A stretch of 64,000 nucleotides of DNA from Alphaproteobacteria bacterium (GCA_030424845.1 JAUHWC010000001.1:1-64000), one strand, 5' to 3'; positions 37,198 to 48,371 are shown, numbered from the stretch's first letter. Notes: a model not told the origin generated them from the sequence alone. Numbers and translations: made by a program.

Positions 37198-38511
37198 TTA
37201 CCTTCCGGGATAGACGGGAAACGCCTCGCACAATTCGGCCACCTGGCGACGCACGCGCTCTTCGACCTGGGCATCGCCTTCTTCGCCATTGCGGCTCATG
37301 CCATCGACCACTTCGGCGATCATCTGGCCAACCTTGCGGAATTCCGCCGGGCCGAAACCGCGCGTGGTGCCGGCCGGCGTGCCGAGGCGGACACCGGAAG
37401 TCACAAAGGGCGACTTGGTGTCGAAGGGGATACCGTTCTTGTTGCAGGTTAGGAAGGCGCGGTCGAGGCCATGTTCGGCAGCCTTGCCGGTCACGTCCTT
37501 CGGGCTCAGGTCCACCAGCATCAGGTGATTGTCCGTACCGCCGGAAACCACGCGCAGGCCGGATTCCTCGAGGCTGGCAGCCAGCGCCTTTGCGTTCTCC
37601 ACGATGGAAGCGGCATAGGTCTTGAACTCGGGCCGCAGCGCCTCGCCGAAGGCCACGGCCTTGCCGGCGATGACATGCATCAGCGGGCCGCCCTGCAATC
37701 CCGGGAACACCGCCATGTTGAGCCGCTTGGTCAGTTCCTCGTCATTCCACAGGATGATACCGGAGCGCGGGCCGCGCAGGCTCTTGTGCGTGGTGCTGGT
37801 GACGATGTGGGCATGCGGGAAGGGGCTGGGGTGTGCACCGCCCGCCACGAGGCCGGAGAAGTGCGACATGTCTGCCAGCAGATATGCGCCCACTTCATCG
37901 GCAATCTCGCGGAAAGCGGCGAAATCCCAGGTGCGCGGATAGGCGGTGGCCCCGGAAATGATCAGCTTGGGCTTGTGCTTGCGGGCAAGGTCACGAACCT
38001 GGTCCATGTCCAGGCGCTCGTCCTCGCGGCGCACGCCATAAGGCACGGCGTTGAACCACTTTCCGCTCATGTTGACGGGTGATCCGTGGGTCAGGTGCCC
38101 GCCGCTGGCGAGGTCGAGGCCCATGAAGGTATCACCGGGGTTGAGCAGGGCCAGGAACACGGCCTGGTTCATCTGGCTGCCCGAATTAGGCTGCACATTG
38201 GCGAAGTTGCAACCGAACAGCTGCTTGGCGCGTGCGATGGCGAGGTTCTCGACCTCGTCGGCATAGTCGCAGCCGCCGTAATAGCGCTTGCCGGGATAGC
38301 CTTCGGCATACTTGTTGGTGAACACGCTGCCTGTGGCTTCGAGCACGGCCGGGCTGGTGATGTTCTCGCTGGCGATCAGCTCGATACGGTCCCGTTGGCG
38401 ACCCAGTTCACGACCGATGATGGCATGCACCTCGGGATCGGATTGCTCGAGGCTTTCCTGCCAGAAACGGTTGAGCGCGTCGGACTGGGCGGGAGTGGAG
38501 GCAGTGGACAT
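37198..38511 (-). CDS. glyA: Serine hydroxymethyltransferase GlyA
   Basis: The 437-residue PLP enzyme shows [18 protein letters not shown], the [11 protein letters not shown] segment, and the PLP lysine in [14 protein letters not shown]. It interconverts serine and glycine with THF. ATG 38511 overlaps the rpiB stop (TGATG). Normal length for the family. Confidence 0.98.
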   Translation of the reverse strand: MSTASTPAQSDALNRFWQESLEQSDPEVHAIIGRELGRQRDRIELIASENITSPAVLEATGSVFTNKYAEGYPGKRYYGGCDYADEVENLAIARAKQLFGCNFANVQPNSGSQMNQAVFLALLNPGDTFMGLDLASGGHLTHGSPVNMSGKWFNAVPYGVRREDERLDMDQVRDLARKHKPKLIISGATAYPRTWDFAAFREIADEVGAYLLADMSHFSGLVAGGAHPSPFPHAHIVTSTTHKSLRGPRSGIILWNDEELTKRLNMAVFPGLQGGPLMHVIAGKAVAFGEALRPEFKTYAASIVENAKALAASLEESGLRVVSGGTDNHLMLVDLSPKDVTGKAAEHGLDRAFLTCNKNGIPFDTKSPFVTSGVRLGTPAGTTRGFGPAEFRKVGQMIAEVVDGMSRNGEEGDAQVEERVRRQVAELCEAFPVYPGR

Positions 38512-38972
38512 CAGGCACTTTCCTGCTGCGTGGTGGACTTGGGCGGGTTTGTAAGCTTTGCAACCCGCCCTGCGTGACGGCCACCTTCAAACTCGGCGAC
38601 CAGGAATGTCTGCAGGCAAGTGCGCGCCATGTCGGGGCCGATCAGGCGCGCGCCCATTGCGATGACATTGGCATCATTATGCTCACGCGAAAGCGCGGCG
38701 GAATATGGATCATTGACCAGTGCGCAGCGTGCCCCTGGATGGCGGTTCACGGCCATCGAAATACCGATCCCCGAACCGCACAGCGCAACTCCGCGCTCTG
38801 CCTCGCCGGTGGCGACGGCCTCGGCCAGCTTGTACCCGAAATCGGGATAATCGACGCGGTCCGCGCTGTCCGGGCCGAGGTCGATAACCTCATGCCCCCA
38901 CTCGCGCAGGTTCCGGGCCAGTTCCTGTTTCAGGTCGAAAGCGGCGTGATCCGATGCAATCGCTATCTTCAT
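38511..38972 (-). CDS. rpiB: Ribose-5-phosphate isomerase B
   Basis: The 153-residue protein starts [18 protein letters not shown] and has [20 protein letters not shown] and the loop [14 protein letters not shown]. These are RpiB landmarks (catalytic Cys in LCGSG). It interconverts ribose- and ribulose-5-phosphate. ATG 38972 is the family start; an ATG four codons earlier is possible. It heads the five-gene operon. Confidence 0.95.
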   Translation of the reverse strand: MKIAIASDHAAFDLKQELARNLREWGHEVIDLGPDSADRVDYPDFGYKLAEAVATGEAERGVALCGSGIGISMAVNRHPGARCALVNDPYSAALSREHNDANVIAMGARLIGPDMARTCLQTFLVAEFEGGRHAGRVAKLTNPPKSTTQQESA

Positions 38973-39067
38973 GGTGGCGCACATAGGGACTAGCGCCGCA
39001 GGATGCTACCGCAAAAACGGACCAATCAGGGGTTTCTCCCCCACTGGTGTGCCTATAGCACATCGCC

Positions 39068-39490
39068 ATGACCGAAGACGATTATCACCGCTACATCACG
39101 GCCTTCAACGCGTGCGACTATGACACGCTTGAAACGTTCTTTGCCGATGACTTCGTGCTGGAGAACGCCGGCTTTGCCGTGCGGGGCAAGAAGGCGTTTC
39201 GCGACTTCTATGCCTTCTTTCACCAGTTCTGCCGCGAAGAAGTTGAATTCAGGCAGTTCTTCCCCGGGAAGAACGGGTTTGTGGCGAATGTGGCGATCCA
39301 CTTCACCGGACTTAAGGAGCTTTCACAGGCCGAGCTCGACGCCCGCGGCTATCCCGGAATGACACCGATCCCCGTGGGCATGACGGTGCCGGTGGAGTTC
39401 TACATCCACTACAAACTCGATGCCGCGGGGCTGGTGAAGCACATCAAGGGCGCCGTGTGGGTGCCCGAGGCGACGCCTGCCGGTCAGTAA
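39068..39490 (+). CDS. NTF2/SnoaL-like protein
   Basis: The 140-residue protein fits the NTF2-like cone fold: YITAFNACDYDTLETFFADDFVLEN, then GKKAFRDFYAFFH and a sheet region, ending GLVKHIKGAVWVPE. Members include polyketide cyclases and steroid isomerase-like proteins; no specific activity is evident. Its 3' end overlaps by 7 bp the 3' end of the convergent secreted-protein gene. Confidence 0.82.
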   Translation: MTEDDYHRYITAFNACDYDTLETFFADDFVLENAGFAVRGKKAFRDFYAFFHQFCREEVEFRQFFPGKNGFVANVAIHFTGLKELSQAELDARGYPGMTPIPVGMTVPVEFYIHYKLDAAGLVKHIKGAVWVPEATPAGQ

Positions 39491-40368
39491 AGGCGAGGCA
39501 CGGGATCTTCCGAAGGCCAGCCACGGCCACGGCCGATGGGCAGGAAATCGAAGAAGGCGTTGATCGCGTGGATCGAACCGCCCCAGATCTTGAATGCCTC
39601 CATGGTGACGAGTGCATTTCCCGGACCGTAGGAATCGGTGTAGCCGAAGTTCATCCACAACAGCACGGTGCCGTTCTCCTCATCCACGGCGACCACGCTG
39701 GGAATAAGGCCGGGGTGAACCATGATCCGCTGGCGGGCAGGGTCACACGGTGCAAACCCGCAGCCGTTGCCAGCGGTAATCACGCCATTTTCCACCCGGT
39801 AGGCCTCGGGCGCGAAAGGCACACCTGCATCGATGAAATTGCCCAGCCGCAGGCCTTCGGCATAGCGGTAGGCGATGTCCACCATGTCCTCGCGCGACTG
39901 GCGCATGCCGTCGGGCACAGGGCTGTCCATGCCGCGCACGGGCTGGTCCAGAACGGCAGGCTGGAAGGGCGACGCCGGCGTGACGCGGTGGACGATTGTC
40001 TCGATGCCGGAAATCTCGCCGTCGTCGACATGCAGGGCTAGCGAGATGAGGACGGGAGTTTCCCCTTCCAGGAAGTCGACATGGGCCGCCGCGACCTGCC
40101 GCGATGTATCGAGGTAATCGTGGCGGAAGGTGCCACGCGCCGTGATCGTTTGCCAGGCACCTTCACCCAGCGGCACGGCACGGCCACCCTCGGTATATTC
40201 GGCACCGTCGGCCAGAGGCAGCATGGTGTGATCATGCGCGATGACGGCATCGACATAGCGCGTCACGAGATCGCCCAGGCAAGCGCGGTCGCAATGCCGA
40301 CCCTGCGCCATGGCAGGCGTTGTGAGCATTGCCAGGCAGGAAATGGCCAAGGCCATGATGATACGCAT
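39484..40368 (-). CDS. Secreted protein of unknown function (294 aa)
   Basis: A signal peptide (MRIIMALAISCLAMLTTPAMA) precedes a domain starting CDRACLGDLVTRYVDAVIAHD, which resembles DUF8021-like or NTF2-like beta/alpha domains, repeated weakly around FIDAGVPFAPEAYRVENG. Cys residues (CDRAC, GCGFAPC) may form disulfides. I could not identify a catalytic motif. It is a monocistronic gene between two GMC-cluster and NTF2-like units. Confidence 0.75.
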   Translation of the reverse strand: MRIIMALAISCLAMLTTPAMAQGRHCDRACLGDLVTRYVDAVIAHDHTMLPLADGAEYTEGGRAVPLGEGAWQTITARGTFRHDYLDTSRQVAAAHVDFLEGETPVLISLALHVDDGEISGIETIVHRVTPASPFQPAVLDQPVRGMDSPVPDGMRQSREDMVDIAYRYAEGLRLGNFIDAGVPFAPEAYRVENGVITAGNGCGFAPCDPARQRIMVHPGLIPSVVAVDEENGTVLLWMNFGYTDSYGPGNALVTMEAFKIWGGSIHAINAFFDFLPIGRGRGWPSEDPVPRLY

Positions 40369-40415
40369 AAAAACCCTCCCGAAATATCCCCAGGTTACTC
40401 TCTCACCCAGGCTTT

Positions 40416-42020
40416 TCAGCCTGTATTCCTGATCATGTCTGCCGCCTTTTCGCCGATCATCAGGCAGGCAAGGTTCGGATTGCCGCGCGGCAGGGCGGGC
40501 ATGATCGAAGCGTCAGCCACGCGCAGCCCCTCGATCCCGTGAACCCGCAGTTGCGGATCGACCACGGCCATCTCGTCCTTGCCCATGCGGCACGAACAGG
40601 CCGGATGCGCGCGGTGCGTGGCATTCGCGCGGACGAAGGTTTCCAGCTGCGCGTCGCTTTGCAAGCCCTCGCCGGGCTCGGTCTCGCGCGAGATCAGCCG
40701 GGCCAGCGGCTCCTGCGCATAGATATCGCGCGTCAGGCGGATCGAGCGAACCATGCCTTCCATGTCGCCCGCGGCGGAGAACATGTTGAGGAAGATGCGC
40801 GGCGGATCACGCGGATCGGCGCTGCGCAGCTTGACCCAACCGCGAGACTTCAACGGCAGGTATCCCGTGCGCACGGACAGGAAACTCTCGGGCTTGCGTT
40901 GCAGGCCGGGGACCCACAGGCGGGCGTTGCCGCTCATCGGCAGGCACATCAACTGCATGTCGGGCCGGTCGATTCCGGGCTCGGAGCGCATGAAAACATT
41001 GGCGAGGGTGCCTGTATAGGCGAAGGGACCGCTGCCGTTCACGAACCAGCGTGCCGCGGCGAACGCCGCCCGGTCGATCCGCAAGTGGCGCGTGAGCCCG
41101 AGGTCCTCCTTGAGGGCATATTCGTGGATCACCACCGGATGGTCTGCCAGATCGCTGCCGACGCCGGGCAGGGCATGCACCGGTTCGATCCCCAAGGTGC
41201 GCAGTTCGTTGGGGTTGCCGATGCCGGACAGCATCAGCACTTGCGGAGAGCCATAGGCACCGGCACTCAGGATCACTTCGCTCTGCGCGCAGATCTGTTC
41301 CTTCGAACCGCCGCGGGCGATCTCGATCCCGCTGGCCCGCCCGTTCTCAACCACGATGCGCGTCACCAGCGCCCCGGTCATGATGGTGAGGTTGGCGCGC
41401 GCCCTTGCAGGTTCGAGATAAGCCCGCGCGGAGCTCGACCGCCTGCCGGCCGCCACGGTCGATTCCATGTGGCTGATGCCGTCCTGTTCGGCCGCGTTTG
41501 GATCATCGCAATAGGGAATGCCCGCGAGTTCCGCAGCCTTGCGGTGCGCTTCGAACAGCAGGTCCGGCCCCTGCATGCGGGTGATGCCGATAGGGCCATC
41601 CCCGCCGTGCCATTCATTCGCGCCGCGCCAGTGGCTTTCGAGCTTCCTGAACCACGGCAGCACGTCCTCGAAGGCCCAGCCGTCGCAGCCAGCCTTGGCC
41701 CAGTCATCGAAATCGCGCCTGTTCCCGCGCACCGCGATCATGGCGTTGATCGAGCTTGTTCCGCCCAACGTCCTGCCGCGCGGCAAGCCGAGCGTGCGGT
41801 TGTCGAGAGCGATTTCCGGCTCGCTTTCAAACTGCCAGGTGCCGATCCTGCCCAGGGCCACGCGCGGGAATGCCAGCGGCATCAATTGCAGCGGGTGGCG
41901 ATTGGGTCCTCCCGCCTCGACCAGCAGCACCGAACAGGTCGGATCCTCGCTCAAGCGAGCCGCCACCACGGCCCCGGACGAACCGGCACCGATCACGATG
42001 TAATCGTAACCCCTCTCCAT
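40416..42020 (-). CDS. GMC-family oxidoreductase (choline dehydrogenase-like)
   Basis: The 534-residue flavoenzyme has the N-terminal FAD motif DYIVIGAGSSGAVVAARL, the GMC signature PRGRTLGGTSSINAM, the second signature GAYGSPQVLMLSGIG and the C-terminal AHPACSCRMG...LRVADASIMP...NPNLACLMIGEKAADMI. It oxidises an alcohol using FAD; the substrate is not known. ATG 42020 gives the standard N-terminus. It is 45 bp downstream of a second GMC gene. Confidence 0.9.
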   Translation of the reverse strand: MERGYDYIVIGAGSSGAVVAARLSEDPTCSVLLVEAGGPNRHPLQLMPLAFPRVALGRIGTWQFESEPEIALDNRTLGLPRGRTLGGTSSINAMIAVRGNRRDFDDWAKAGCDGWAFEDVLPWFRKLESHWRGANEWHGGDGPIGITRMQGPDLLFEAHRKAAELAGIPYCDDPNAAEQDGISHMESTVAAGRRSSSARAYLEPARARANLTIMTGALVTRIVVENGRASGIEIARGGSKEQICAQSEVILSAGAYGSPQVLMLSGIGNPNELRTLGIEPVHALPGVGSDLADHPVVIHEYALKEDLGLTRHLRIDRAAFAAARWFVNGSGPFAYTGTLANVFMRSEPGIDRPDMQLMCLPMSGNARLWVPGLQRKPESFLSVRTGYLPLKSRGWVKLRSADPRDPPRIFLNMFSAAGDMEGMVRSIRLTRDIYAQEPLARLISRETEPGEGLQSDAQLETFVRANATHRAHPACSCRMGKDEMAVVDPQLRVHGIEGLRVADASIMPALPRGNPNLACLMIGEKAADMIRNTG

Positions 42021-42065
42021 TTGCGCAGACTGCCACCGGGCGCGGCACAGGTCCAGCAAATGGCG

Positions 42066-43604
42066 CTATCGCTTGTCCGGCAGTTGCCCGATCGAACGCA
42101 GGGCCAGCAACAGCATCATCATCGTAGGGTTGGCGCCGCCGCTGGTGGGCAGGACCGAGGTTGAGAAGAGCCGCAGGTTGTCCACCCCGAAGACGCGGCA
42201 ATGATCGTCGACCAAACCATCCTTTGCGCTCGTGCCCATGCGCGTTGACCCGCAAGGTTGATAGATACCGTGCGCATCGCCCAGCTCGGCCTCGATCCTG
42301 GCATCGCCGTAAAGGTTGAGGTCGGCCAGTTGAGCGAAGCGGGATGATCGCCAGCATTCGGCAAAGGCCTGGGCGCTTTCCTTCAACCTCGCCACATCGC
42401 CGGGCGACCATGACCAGTGGAGCTGCGCCTTGGGTATGCCGAAGCTGTCCGTTTCGTCCCCTGACAGGGTGATCCGGTTCGATGACAGCGGTTCCTGTTG
42501 GGTCACGGTTACCAAGCGGACCTCGCCATCATTGGGGGCGAGCACGCGCTTTTCAACCGCGCGCCACCAGGCCGCGCGGATCAGCCACGGCATGTTCATG
42601 GCAAACCGCCCGAGCAGCGCAGGCGAGGGCGGCTTGTGCTGCTGCACATCGCGCAGCAGGTCACGCAGGACGGCAAAGCCGCCTTCCTCCCCCGGCACGA
42701 AGGCAATGTGCGCAAATTGCGGCGGGAGCGATTGTCGCAAGGGGCTGTGCGGTGAAAGCTCGAAACGCAGGTTGCGCATGGTTTCGCCCTCAAAGCGGAA
42801 ACCCGCGAGCCTGTTGAAGGCCTTGGGTTGGCGGATCGCGATCCGGCCCGTGGCGCAGGACAGGTGATCGTGGAAATAGCGACCGGTGATCTCGTCCGCA
42901 TGCGGCAGGCGGTTGCTTAGCTGTCGATCAAGCAGCAGCAGCAGGCGGGTGCTCTCGATCGCCCCTGCGCAGATGAAGACATGCGGTGCCAACAGGCGAT
43001 GTTCCGTGCCGTTGGAACTGCCCAATGTAATCCCGGCGAGTCTGCCGTCCTGCCGGATGAAGCCTGTGACATGCGCATCCAGCAGCACGTCGATCGGCCC
43101 CGTGGCGGAAATCTCGGCTTCCAGCAGCCGGGCGACATTGCGACGCTTGAAAGTTGGCCACTTGGCAAGGCGGGCGAGGAAATCGGGGTTCTCAGCGTTC
43201 CCCAGCAAGTCCGGGTCATCATAGGCCCCGGGAGCAAGGCCGAACAACTCCTCCACCTTGCCGATGTAGGGGGAAAGGTCGTCCATGGTGACAGGCCAGC
43301 CGGCTTCGTTCAGGTCGGCATCAAGGAAAGGGATCAACGCGCCACCCCAGCGGGTGGAAGTGCCGCCAAGGCAGCGGAACCGCCCGGCCTGCACGCCGCC
43401 ATAGTCGCGGCCGGTCGATACCACTTCATTGAGGGGGTGGCTGTCATCGTCCTGCGAGCGCCCACCCGACTCCAGGACCAGCACGCGATAGCCCTTGCGG
43501 GCCAGTTCGCGGGCCGTGACAAGACCGGCAATGCCGGCACCGATGACAAGGGCATCGGCCTGCGCCAGATCCGCTGGGTCAATGTCATCGAGTGACCGGA
43601 TCAC
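42066..43604 (-). CDS. GMC-family oxidoreductase
   Basis: The 512-residue protein has ALVIGAGIAGLVTARELARKG, a GGTSTRWGGALIPF segment, the C-terminal region SVLPTSGGANPTMMM and a PCGSTRMG motif in which Gln replaces the usual His of HPxGTxRM. It resembles GMC enzymes acting on sugars or aliphatic alcohols. Its GTG start overlaps the stop of the aldo/keto reductase frame (GTGA), so they were co-translated. Confidence 0.88.
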   Translation of the reverse strand: MIRSLDDIDPADLAQADALVIGAGIAGLVTARELARKGYRVLVLESGGRSQDDDSHPLNEVVSTGRDYGGVQAGRFRCLGGTSTRWGGALIPFLDADLNEAGWPVTMDDLSPYIGKVEELFGLAPGAYDDPDLLGNAENPDFLARLAKWPTFKRRNVARLLEAEISATGPIDVLLDAHVTGFIRQDGRLAGITLGSSNGTEHRLLAPHVFICAGAIESTRLLLLLDRQLSNRLPHADEITGRYFHDHLSCATGRIAIRQPKAFNRLAGFRFEGETMRNLRFELSPHSPLRQSLPPQFAHIAFVPGEEGGFAVLRDLLRDVQQHKPPSPALLGRFAMNMPWLIRAAWWRAVEKRVLAPNDGEVRLVTVTQQEPLSSNRITLSGDETDSFGIPKAQLHWSWSPGDVARLKESAQAFAECWRSSRFAQLADLNLYGDARIEAELGDAHGIYQPCGSTRMGTSAKDGLVDDHCRVFGVDNLRLFSTSVLPTSGGANPTMMMLLLALRSIGQLPDKR

Positions 43605-44385
43605 GGCACCAACCCGGCCATCTCGGTGATCCGCTGCGGCTTGCGCGAGGAATAGATCACGCTGCCGGAGCGGTTGCGTTCCAGCGCGCCCTTGATTGCG
43701 GCCGTTGCATCCAGCCCCTGGCTGCCGCGCACATAGCCGAAGCTGATCTGCATTTCTCGATCATGGACCCTGAGCATGTCAGCCTCTCGCCCGGTCACGC
43801 TATCGGCAATCTGGATGACCTCGGCAAGCGGGGAAGAGGCTTTCAGGAACGGTTCCACCAGCTCCGGCGTGGCGGCAATCCCGATATGGCGGACCTTGCC
43901 GGCCGTGCGGATGTCTTCCATCCAGCGCGCCCATTCATCCAGCTCGAGCATGGCGATATCCGGTTCATGCAGCAGGTAGAGGTCGATCTGCTCGTGGCCC
44001 AGCCGCTCAAGGCTGCCTTCAAGGCTCTGCCTTGCCCATTCTAGCGAATAATCGCGCCAATGCCGCGACAGCTTGCCGATGAAACGCCCCGCGGCCTTGC
44101 GCAGCACGGTTTCGGCCACGCTCTGGTCCTCGTGGCCGGGAGAGCGCAGGCCCACCTTGGTGGCAATAGTCACATCGTGGCGTTTGCCGATCACACGGCC
44201 AAGGTCGCGTTCGGAATTGCCGAAGCCATAGATCGGCGCTGTATCGAAGTGCGTGATACCGGCTCAAGGGCGGCGTGCAGCACGGCTTCGCGCGCCTTGC
44301 GCGAGCCTGCGGAAACAAGCGATGCAGTGCCCAGCGAGAGCCGGGAAACAGACAGGTCGGTGCCCGCAAGCTGGACTTGTTGCAC
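43601..44385 (-). pseudogene. Aldo/keto reductase, disrupted by one-base frameshift
   Basis: Two frames together make one reductase of about 260 residues. The N-terminal frame (from GTG 44385, MQQVQLAGTDLSVSRLSLG...HAALE) should continue as AGITHFDTAPIYGFGNSERDLG, but that follows in the -1 frame. The break is at about 44262-44264, where GAGCC replaces an expected GAGGCC. The C-terminal frame (from about 44260 to 43601) is intact, with GSVIYSSRKPQRI at its end. It may be a true pseudogene or a base-call error. It sits 15 bp after rpoD and is coupled to the GMC gene. Confidence 0.8.
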
Positions 44386-44400
44386 CGGCCTTGTCCTGTC

Positions 44401-46416
44401 TTACTGGTCGAGGAAGCTGCGCATCTTCCTTGAACGGCTCGGGTGCTTCAGCTTGCGCAGGGCCTTCGCCTCGATCTGGCGGATACGTTCGCGCGTCACG
44501 CTGAACTGCTGGCCCACTTCCTCCAGCGTATGATCGGTGTTCATGCCGATGCCAAAGCGCATGCGCAGCACACGCTCCTCACGCGGGGTGAGCGATGCCA
44601 GCACGCGGGTGACGGTTTCCTTCAGGTTCGCCTGGATCGCGGCATCGACCGGGATAACGGCGTTCTTGTCCTCGATGAAATCGCCCAGGTGGCTGTCTTC
44701 CTCGTCCCCGATCGGGGTTTCGAGGCTGATCGGTTCCTTGGCGATCTTCATCACCTTGCGCACCTTCTCCAGCGGCATGGAGAGGCGCTCGGCCATTTCT
44801 TCGGGCGTGGGTTCGCGGCCCTGTTCGTGCAGGAACTGGCGGGACGTGCGGACCAGCTTGTTGATCGTCTCGATCATGTGGACCGGGATGCGGATCGTGC
44901 GCGCCTGGTCTGCAATCGAGCGGGTGATCGCCTGGCGGATCCACCACGTCGCGTAGGTGGAGAACTTGTAGCCGCGACGATACTCGAACTTGTCGACTGC
45001 CTTCATCAGGCCGATGTTGCCTTCCTGGATCAGGTCCAGAAATTGCAGGCCGCGGTTGGTGTATTTCTTGGCAATGGAGATCACCAGGCGAAGGTTGGCT
45101 TCCACCATTTCCTTCTTGGCGATGCGTGCCTCGCGCTCACCCTTCTGCACCATGTTCACGATGCGGCGAAATTCGTTGAGGCTCATGCCGGTCTGGCTGG
45201 CGATATCGGCGATTTCCGCGCGGATACGCTCCACCGCGTCGGCTTCCTTCTCGGCGAAGGCGGCCCACTTCTTGTCTTTCTTGGCGTTTGCGGTCAGCCA
45301 GTTGTCGTCCATCTCGTTGCCGACATAGGCATTTAGGAAGTCCGCACGCTTCACCTTGTGGCGTTCGGCCAGGCGCAGCATCTGGCCGCCAAGCGCGGTG
45401 AGGCGGCGATTGAAGGCGTAGAGGTTGTCCACCAGGTATTCGATCTTGGTGGCATGGAACTGGACGGATTCGACCTCTGCGGTCAGCTCCTCGCGCAGCT
45501 TCTCGTACTTGTTTTCCTTGGCCTTGGGGAATTCGTCACCGTTGGCGAGCACTTCAACGCGCTCGGCCTGCAGCTTCTCGAACTTCTTGAACAGGTCCGT
45601 GATGCGGGCGAAGCGTTCGAGCGCATCAGGCTTCAGTGCGGCTTCCATCTGGGCGAGGGACATGGTGTTGTCCTCTTCCTCGTCGTCATCGCGACGGCGG
45701 GAGGAACCTTCTTCACCATCTTCGCCTTCTTCATCTTCCTCATTATCCATGTCGTCATCGTCGTCGCGGATGGTCGGGCCGGCGGTTTCTTCCGAAATCT
45801 CGCCATCGTCATCGTCCTCGGCGCCTTCCTCCATCTTGTCGACGGGCGGTTCCTTGGAGAGCATGGCATCAAGGTCGAGGATTTCGCGCAGCTGCATTTC
45901 CTCGTTGTTGAGCGCTTCGGACCACATGATGATGGCGTGGAAGGTGATCGGGCTTTCGCACAGGCCCATGATCATCGTGTCGCGGCCGGCCTCGATGCGT
46001 TTGGCGATGGCGATTTCGCCTTCGCGGCTGAGCAGTTCCACCGCGCCCATTTCGCGCAGGTACATGCGCACCGGGTCATCCGTGCGTTCTCCGGTGGCTG
46101 CCGACTTCTTCTTTTCCGGGACGTTCTTCTTGTCATCCGGAGAGGAATCGTCCGCCGAAATTTCCTCGACACCGCCGTCCTCGTCCTGGGCATCCTCGTC
46201 ATTCTCGACGATCTGCACGCCCATTTCGGAAATGGCCGTCTGGATATCCTCGATCTGGTCGCTTCCCAAGGTGTCGGGCAGCGCTTCGTTCAGCTCATCA
46301 TAGGTGATGTAGCCCTTGCGCCTGGCCTTCGCGATCATCTTCTTGATCGATGCCTCGTTGAGGTCGATCAGGGGGGCGTCATCGTTGTCTTTGCTGGTCT
46401 TGGCGTCCGAGGCCAT
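44401..46416 (-). CDS. rpoD: RNA polymerase primary sigma factor RpoD
   Basis: The 671-residue sigma-70 has region 1.1 ([14 protein letters not shown]), 1.2 ([21 protein letters not shown]), region 2 ([42 protein letters not shown]) and region 4 (VLRMRFGIG...[27 protein letters not shown]). The non-conserved region carries a very acidic run (about residues 195-250). ATG 46416 is chosen; a TTG at 46428 overlaps the dnaG stop and has AGGAAG upstream. It is cotranscribed with dnaG. Confidence 0.98.
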   Translation of the reverse strand: MASDAKTSKDNDDAPLIDLNEASIKKMIAKARRKGYITYDELNEALPDTLGSDQIEDIQTAISEMGVQIVENDEDAQDEDGGVEEISADDSSPDDKKNVPEKKKSAATGERTDDPVRMYLREMGAVELLSREGEIAIAKRIEAGRDTMIMGLCESPITFHAIIMWSEALNNEEMQLREILDLDAMLSKEPPVDKMEEGAEDDDDGEISEETAGPTIRDDDDDMDNEEDEEGEDGEEGSSRRRDDDEEEDNTMSLAQMEAALKPDALERFARITDLFKKFEKLQAERVEVLANGDEFPKAKENKYEKLREELTAEVESVQFHATKIEYLVDNLYAFNRRLTALGGQMLRLAERHKVKRADFLNAYVGNEMDDNWLTANAKKDKKWAAFAEKEADAVERIRAEIADIASQTGMSLNEFRRIVNMVQKGEREARIAKKEMVEANLRLVISIAKKYTNRGLQFLDLIQEGNIGLMKAVDKFEYRRGYKFSTYATWWIRQAITRSIADQARTIRIPVHMIETINKLVRTSRQFLHEQGREPTPEEMAERLSMPLEKVRKVMKIAKEPISLETPIGDEEDSHLGDFIEDKNAVIPVDAAIQANLKETVTRVLASLTPREERVLRMRFGIGMNTDHTLEEVGQQFSVTRERIRQIEAKALRKLKHPSRSRKMRSFLDQ

Positions 46417-46424
46417 AATGGTGT

Positions 46425-48314
46425 TCAATCCGCTTCCTGTTCGCCGATAGTGCTTCCTGCACCATCGGGAGAATGTCCTTCTGCCACCGCAGATGCGGCG
46501 CGTTTACGTGCCATTTGCCCGAGTCGCGACTCGATTTCCAGCTTTCGTTTGCGCAACCTTTGCTGCTCCGCAAACGCACCTTCCGGGTCACTGTCGAAAC
46601 GGGCTGTGGCCGCAGCAATTGCCGCCTCAAGCTCTGGCCTTTCGACCAGCAGGGCAATTGCTTCAGCCAGATCCTCCCTCGCGTCGTCCGGATCGGAGCC
46701 TTCCATCAGGAAGGAGAAACGGGTGTTATCCGGCGGCGGCGGCAGGATGCCTTGAGCGAATATGGGCGAGTTTTCGCCGTCTTCAAGTGTTTCGCTTGCA
46801 TCCAGCAGATAATCCACTGCTGGCGCGCTTTCGGGCACCAGCCGGGCAAGGCGCAGCAACTTCTCCGCATGGTTTTCGACCTGGTCGGGATGGCGGGCGA
46901 GACCAGCCAGCACGGCCTGCACCAGCTTGTCGCGCAGGTTGACCGAAGCGGAGCGGCGCAGGCTGTCCGTCAATTGTGCAGAATGTGCTTCGCCAAAGCG
47001 CTTCGTCGGCCTGCCGGGTTGCCATTTGGCACGCGGTTGGAACTCGCGCTTGGGGAAGGCGAACCCGGAATATCGGTCCATCAGTTCGCGGCGATAGAGC
47101 GCACGGATATCGGGATGCTCGATCGTATCGACATGGTCGAGCAGGCGCTGCTTGAGCCCTGCCTTGTCCTCGGGCGAGGAGAGGGGGAGGGCATCGCGTT
47201 CATGCTCCCACAGCAGGTCCAGCATCGGTTTGGGACTGGCGAGCAGCTTGTCCATTGCGCCCGCGCCCTGCTGGCGGATCAGGTCATCCGGGTCCACCCC
47301 GGCAGGCAACTGGACGATCTGCATCGAATGGCCGGGGCGAAGCTGGGGCAGGGTGCGCGCGATGGCTTTCATCGCTGCCCGCTTGCCCGCGGCGTCGCCA
47401 TCGAAACACAGCACGGGCTTGTCCACCATGCGCCACAGCAGTTCGATCTGGTTTTCGGTAAGCGCGGTTCCCATCGGGGCCACGGCATCCTCGAAACCGG
47501 CCGCGGCAAGGGCGATCACGTCCATGTAGCCTTCGACCACGACCACGCGATCGGACTTGCGGCTTGCCGGGCCCGCGCGGTGGATATTGTAGAGTGTGCG
47601 TCCCTTGTCGAACAAAGGCGTGTCGGGACTGTTGAGATACTTGGGCGCGCCGTCGCGATCTTCGAGGATGCGGCCGCCGAATGCGATCACCCGTTCGCGG
47701 GCATCCTGGATTGGCAGCATCAGGCGGCCGCGGAACCGGTCATAGGGCTGCTTGTCATCCACCGCGATCAGCAGGCCGGCCTCGACCAGCATCGGCAGCT
47801 CGAAGCGGGAAAGAGCGGTTTTCAGTGCCCCGCGATCATCGGGGGCAAAGCCGAAGCCGAAACGCTCGATGGTCCGCTGGTTGAAGCCGCGCCTCTTCAG
47901 GTAATCGCGGGCCTGCTCGCCTTGCGGGGAATTGAGGTTCTGCACGAACCAGTCCTGAGCGGCCTGCATCACGTCATGCAGTCCGGCACGTTCCTCGGCC
48001 CGCTGGCGCTCGCGCGGATCGGGCTGCGGCACTTCCATGCCCGCTTCCGCCGCCAGTTCCTTCACCGCATCCATGAAGGACAGGCCGCGCTGGTCGGTCA
48101 TCCAGCTGATCACGTCGCCATGCGCCTGGCAGCCGAAACAGTGATAGAAGCCCTTCTGGTCATTGACCGTGAAGCTGGGCGTCTTTTCATTGTGGAACGG
48201 GCAGCAGGCCTTCCATTCACGCCCCGCGCGCTGCAGCTTGGTGGTGCGCATGATCACGCTGGACAGCGTGACGCGCGACCTCAGTTCATCCAGCCATTGC
48301 GGGGAAAGTGCCAT
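46425..48314 (-). CDS. dnaG: DNA primase DnaG
   Basis: The 629-residue primase has the N-terminal CHC2 zinc finger ([26 protein letters not shown]), the TOPRIM core with [12 protein letters not shown] and [13 protein letters not shown], and a C-terminal helicase-interaction region (about 430-600). It synthesises RNA primers. The stop overlaps the rpoD upstream start (TTGA). rpsU, which often precedes dnaG, is absent; a YqeY gene stands upstream instead. Confidence 0.98.
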   Translation of the reverse strand: MALSPQWLDELRSRVTLSSVIMRTTKLQRAGREWKACCPFHNEKTPSFTVNDQKGFYHCFGCQAHGDVISWMTDQRGLSFMDAVKELAAEAGMEVPQPDPRERQRAEERAGLHDVMQAAQDWFVQNLNSPQGEQARDYLKRRGFNQRTIERFGFGFAPDDRGALKTALSRFELPMLVEAGLLIAVDDKQPYDRFRGRLMLPIQDARERVIAFGGRILEDRDGAPKYLNSPDTPLFDKGRTLYNIHRAGPASRKSDRVVVVEGYMDVIALAAAGFEDAVAPMGTALTENQIELLWRMVDKPVLCFDGDAAGKRAAMKAIARTLPQLRPGHSMQIVQLPAGVDPDDLIRQQGAGAMDKLLASPKPMLDLLWEHERDALPLSSPEDKAGLKQRLLDHVDTIEHPDIRALYRRELMDRYSGFAFPKREFQPRAKWQPGRPTKRFGEAHSAQLTDSLRRSASVNLRDKLVQAVLAGLARHPDQVENHAEKLLRLARLVPESAPAVDYLLDASETLEDGENSPIFAQGILPPPPDNTRFSFLMEGSDPDDAREDLAEAIALLVERPELEAAIAAATARFDSDPEGAFAEQQRLRKRKLEIESRLGQMARKRAASAVAEGHSPDGAGSTIGEQEAD

Positions 48315-48371
48315 AACCGCCTGACCCTACACCGCGCAGCGATTCGCGGCGAGCGGGGCCTGTGCATGAAT

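Noticed and set aside
40408-40423. Hairpin CAGGCT-TTTC-AGCCTG at the end of the first GMC gene as a terminator
   Set aside because: It is short and lacks a T-run on the minus strand.
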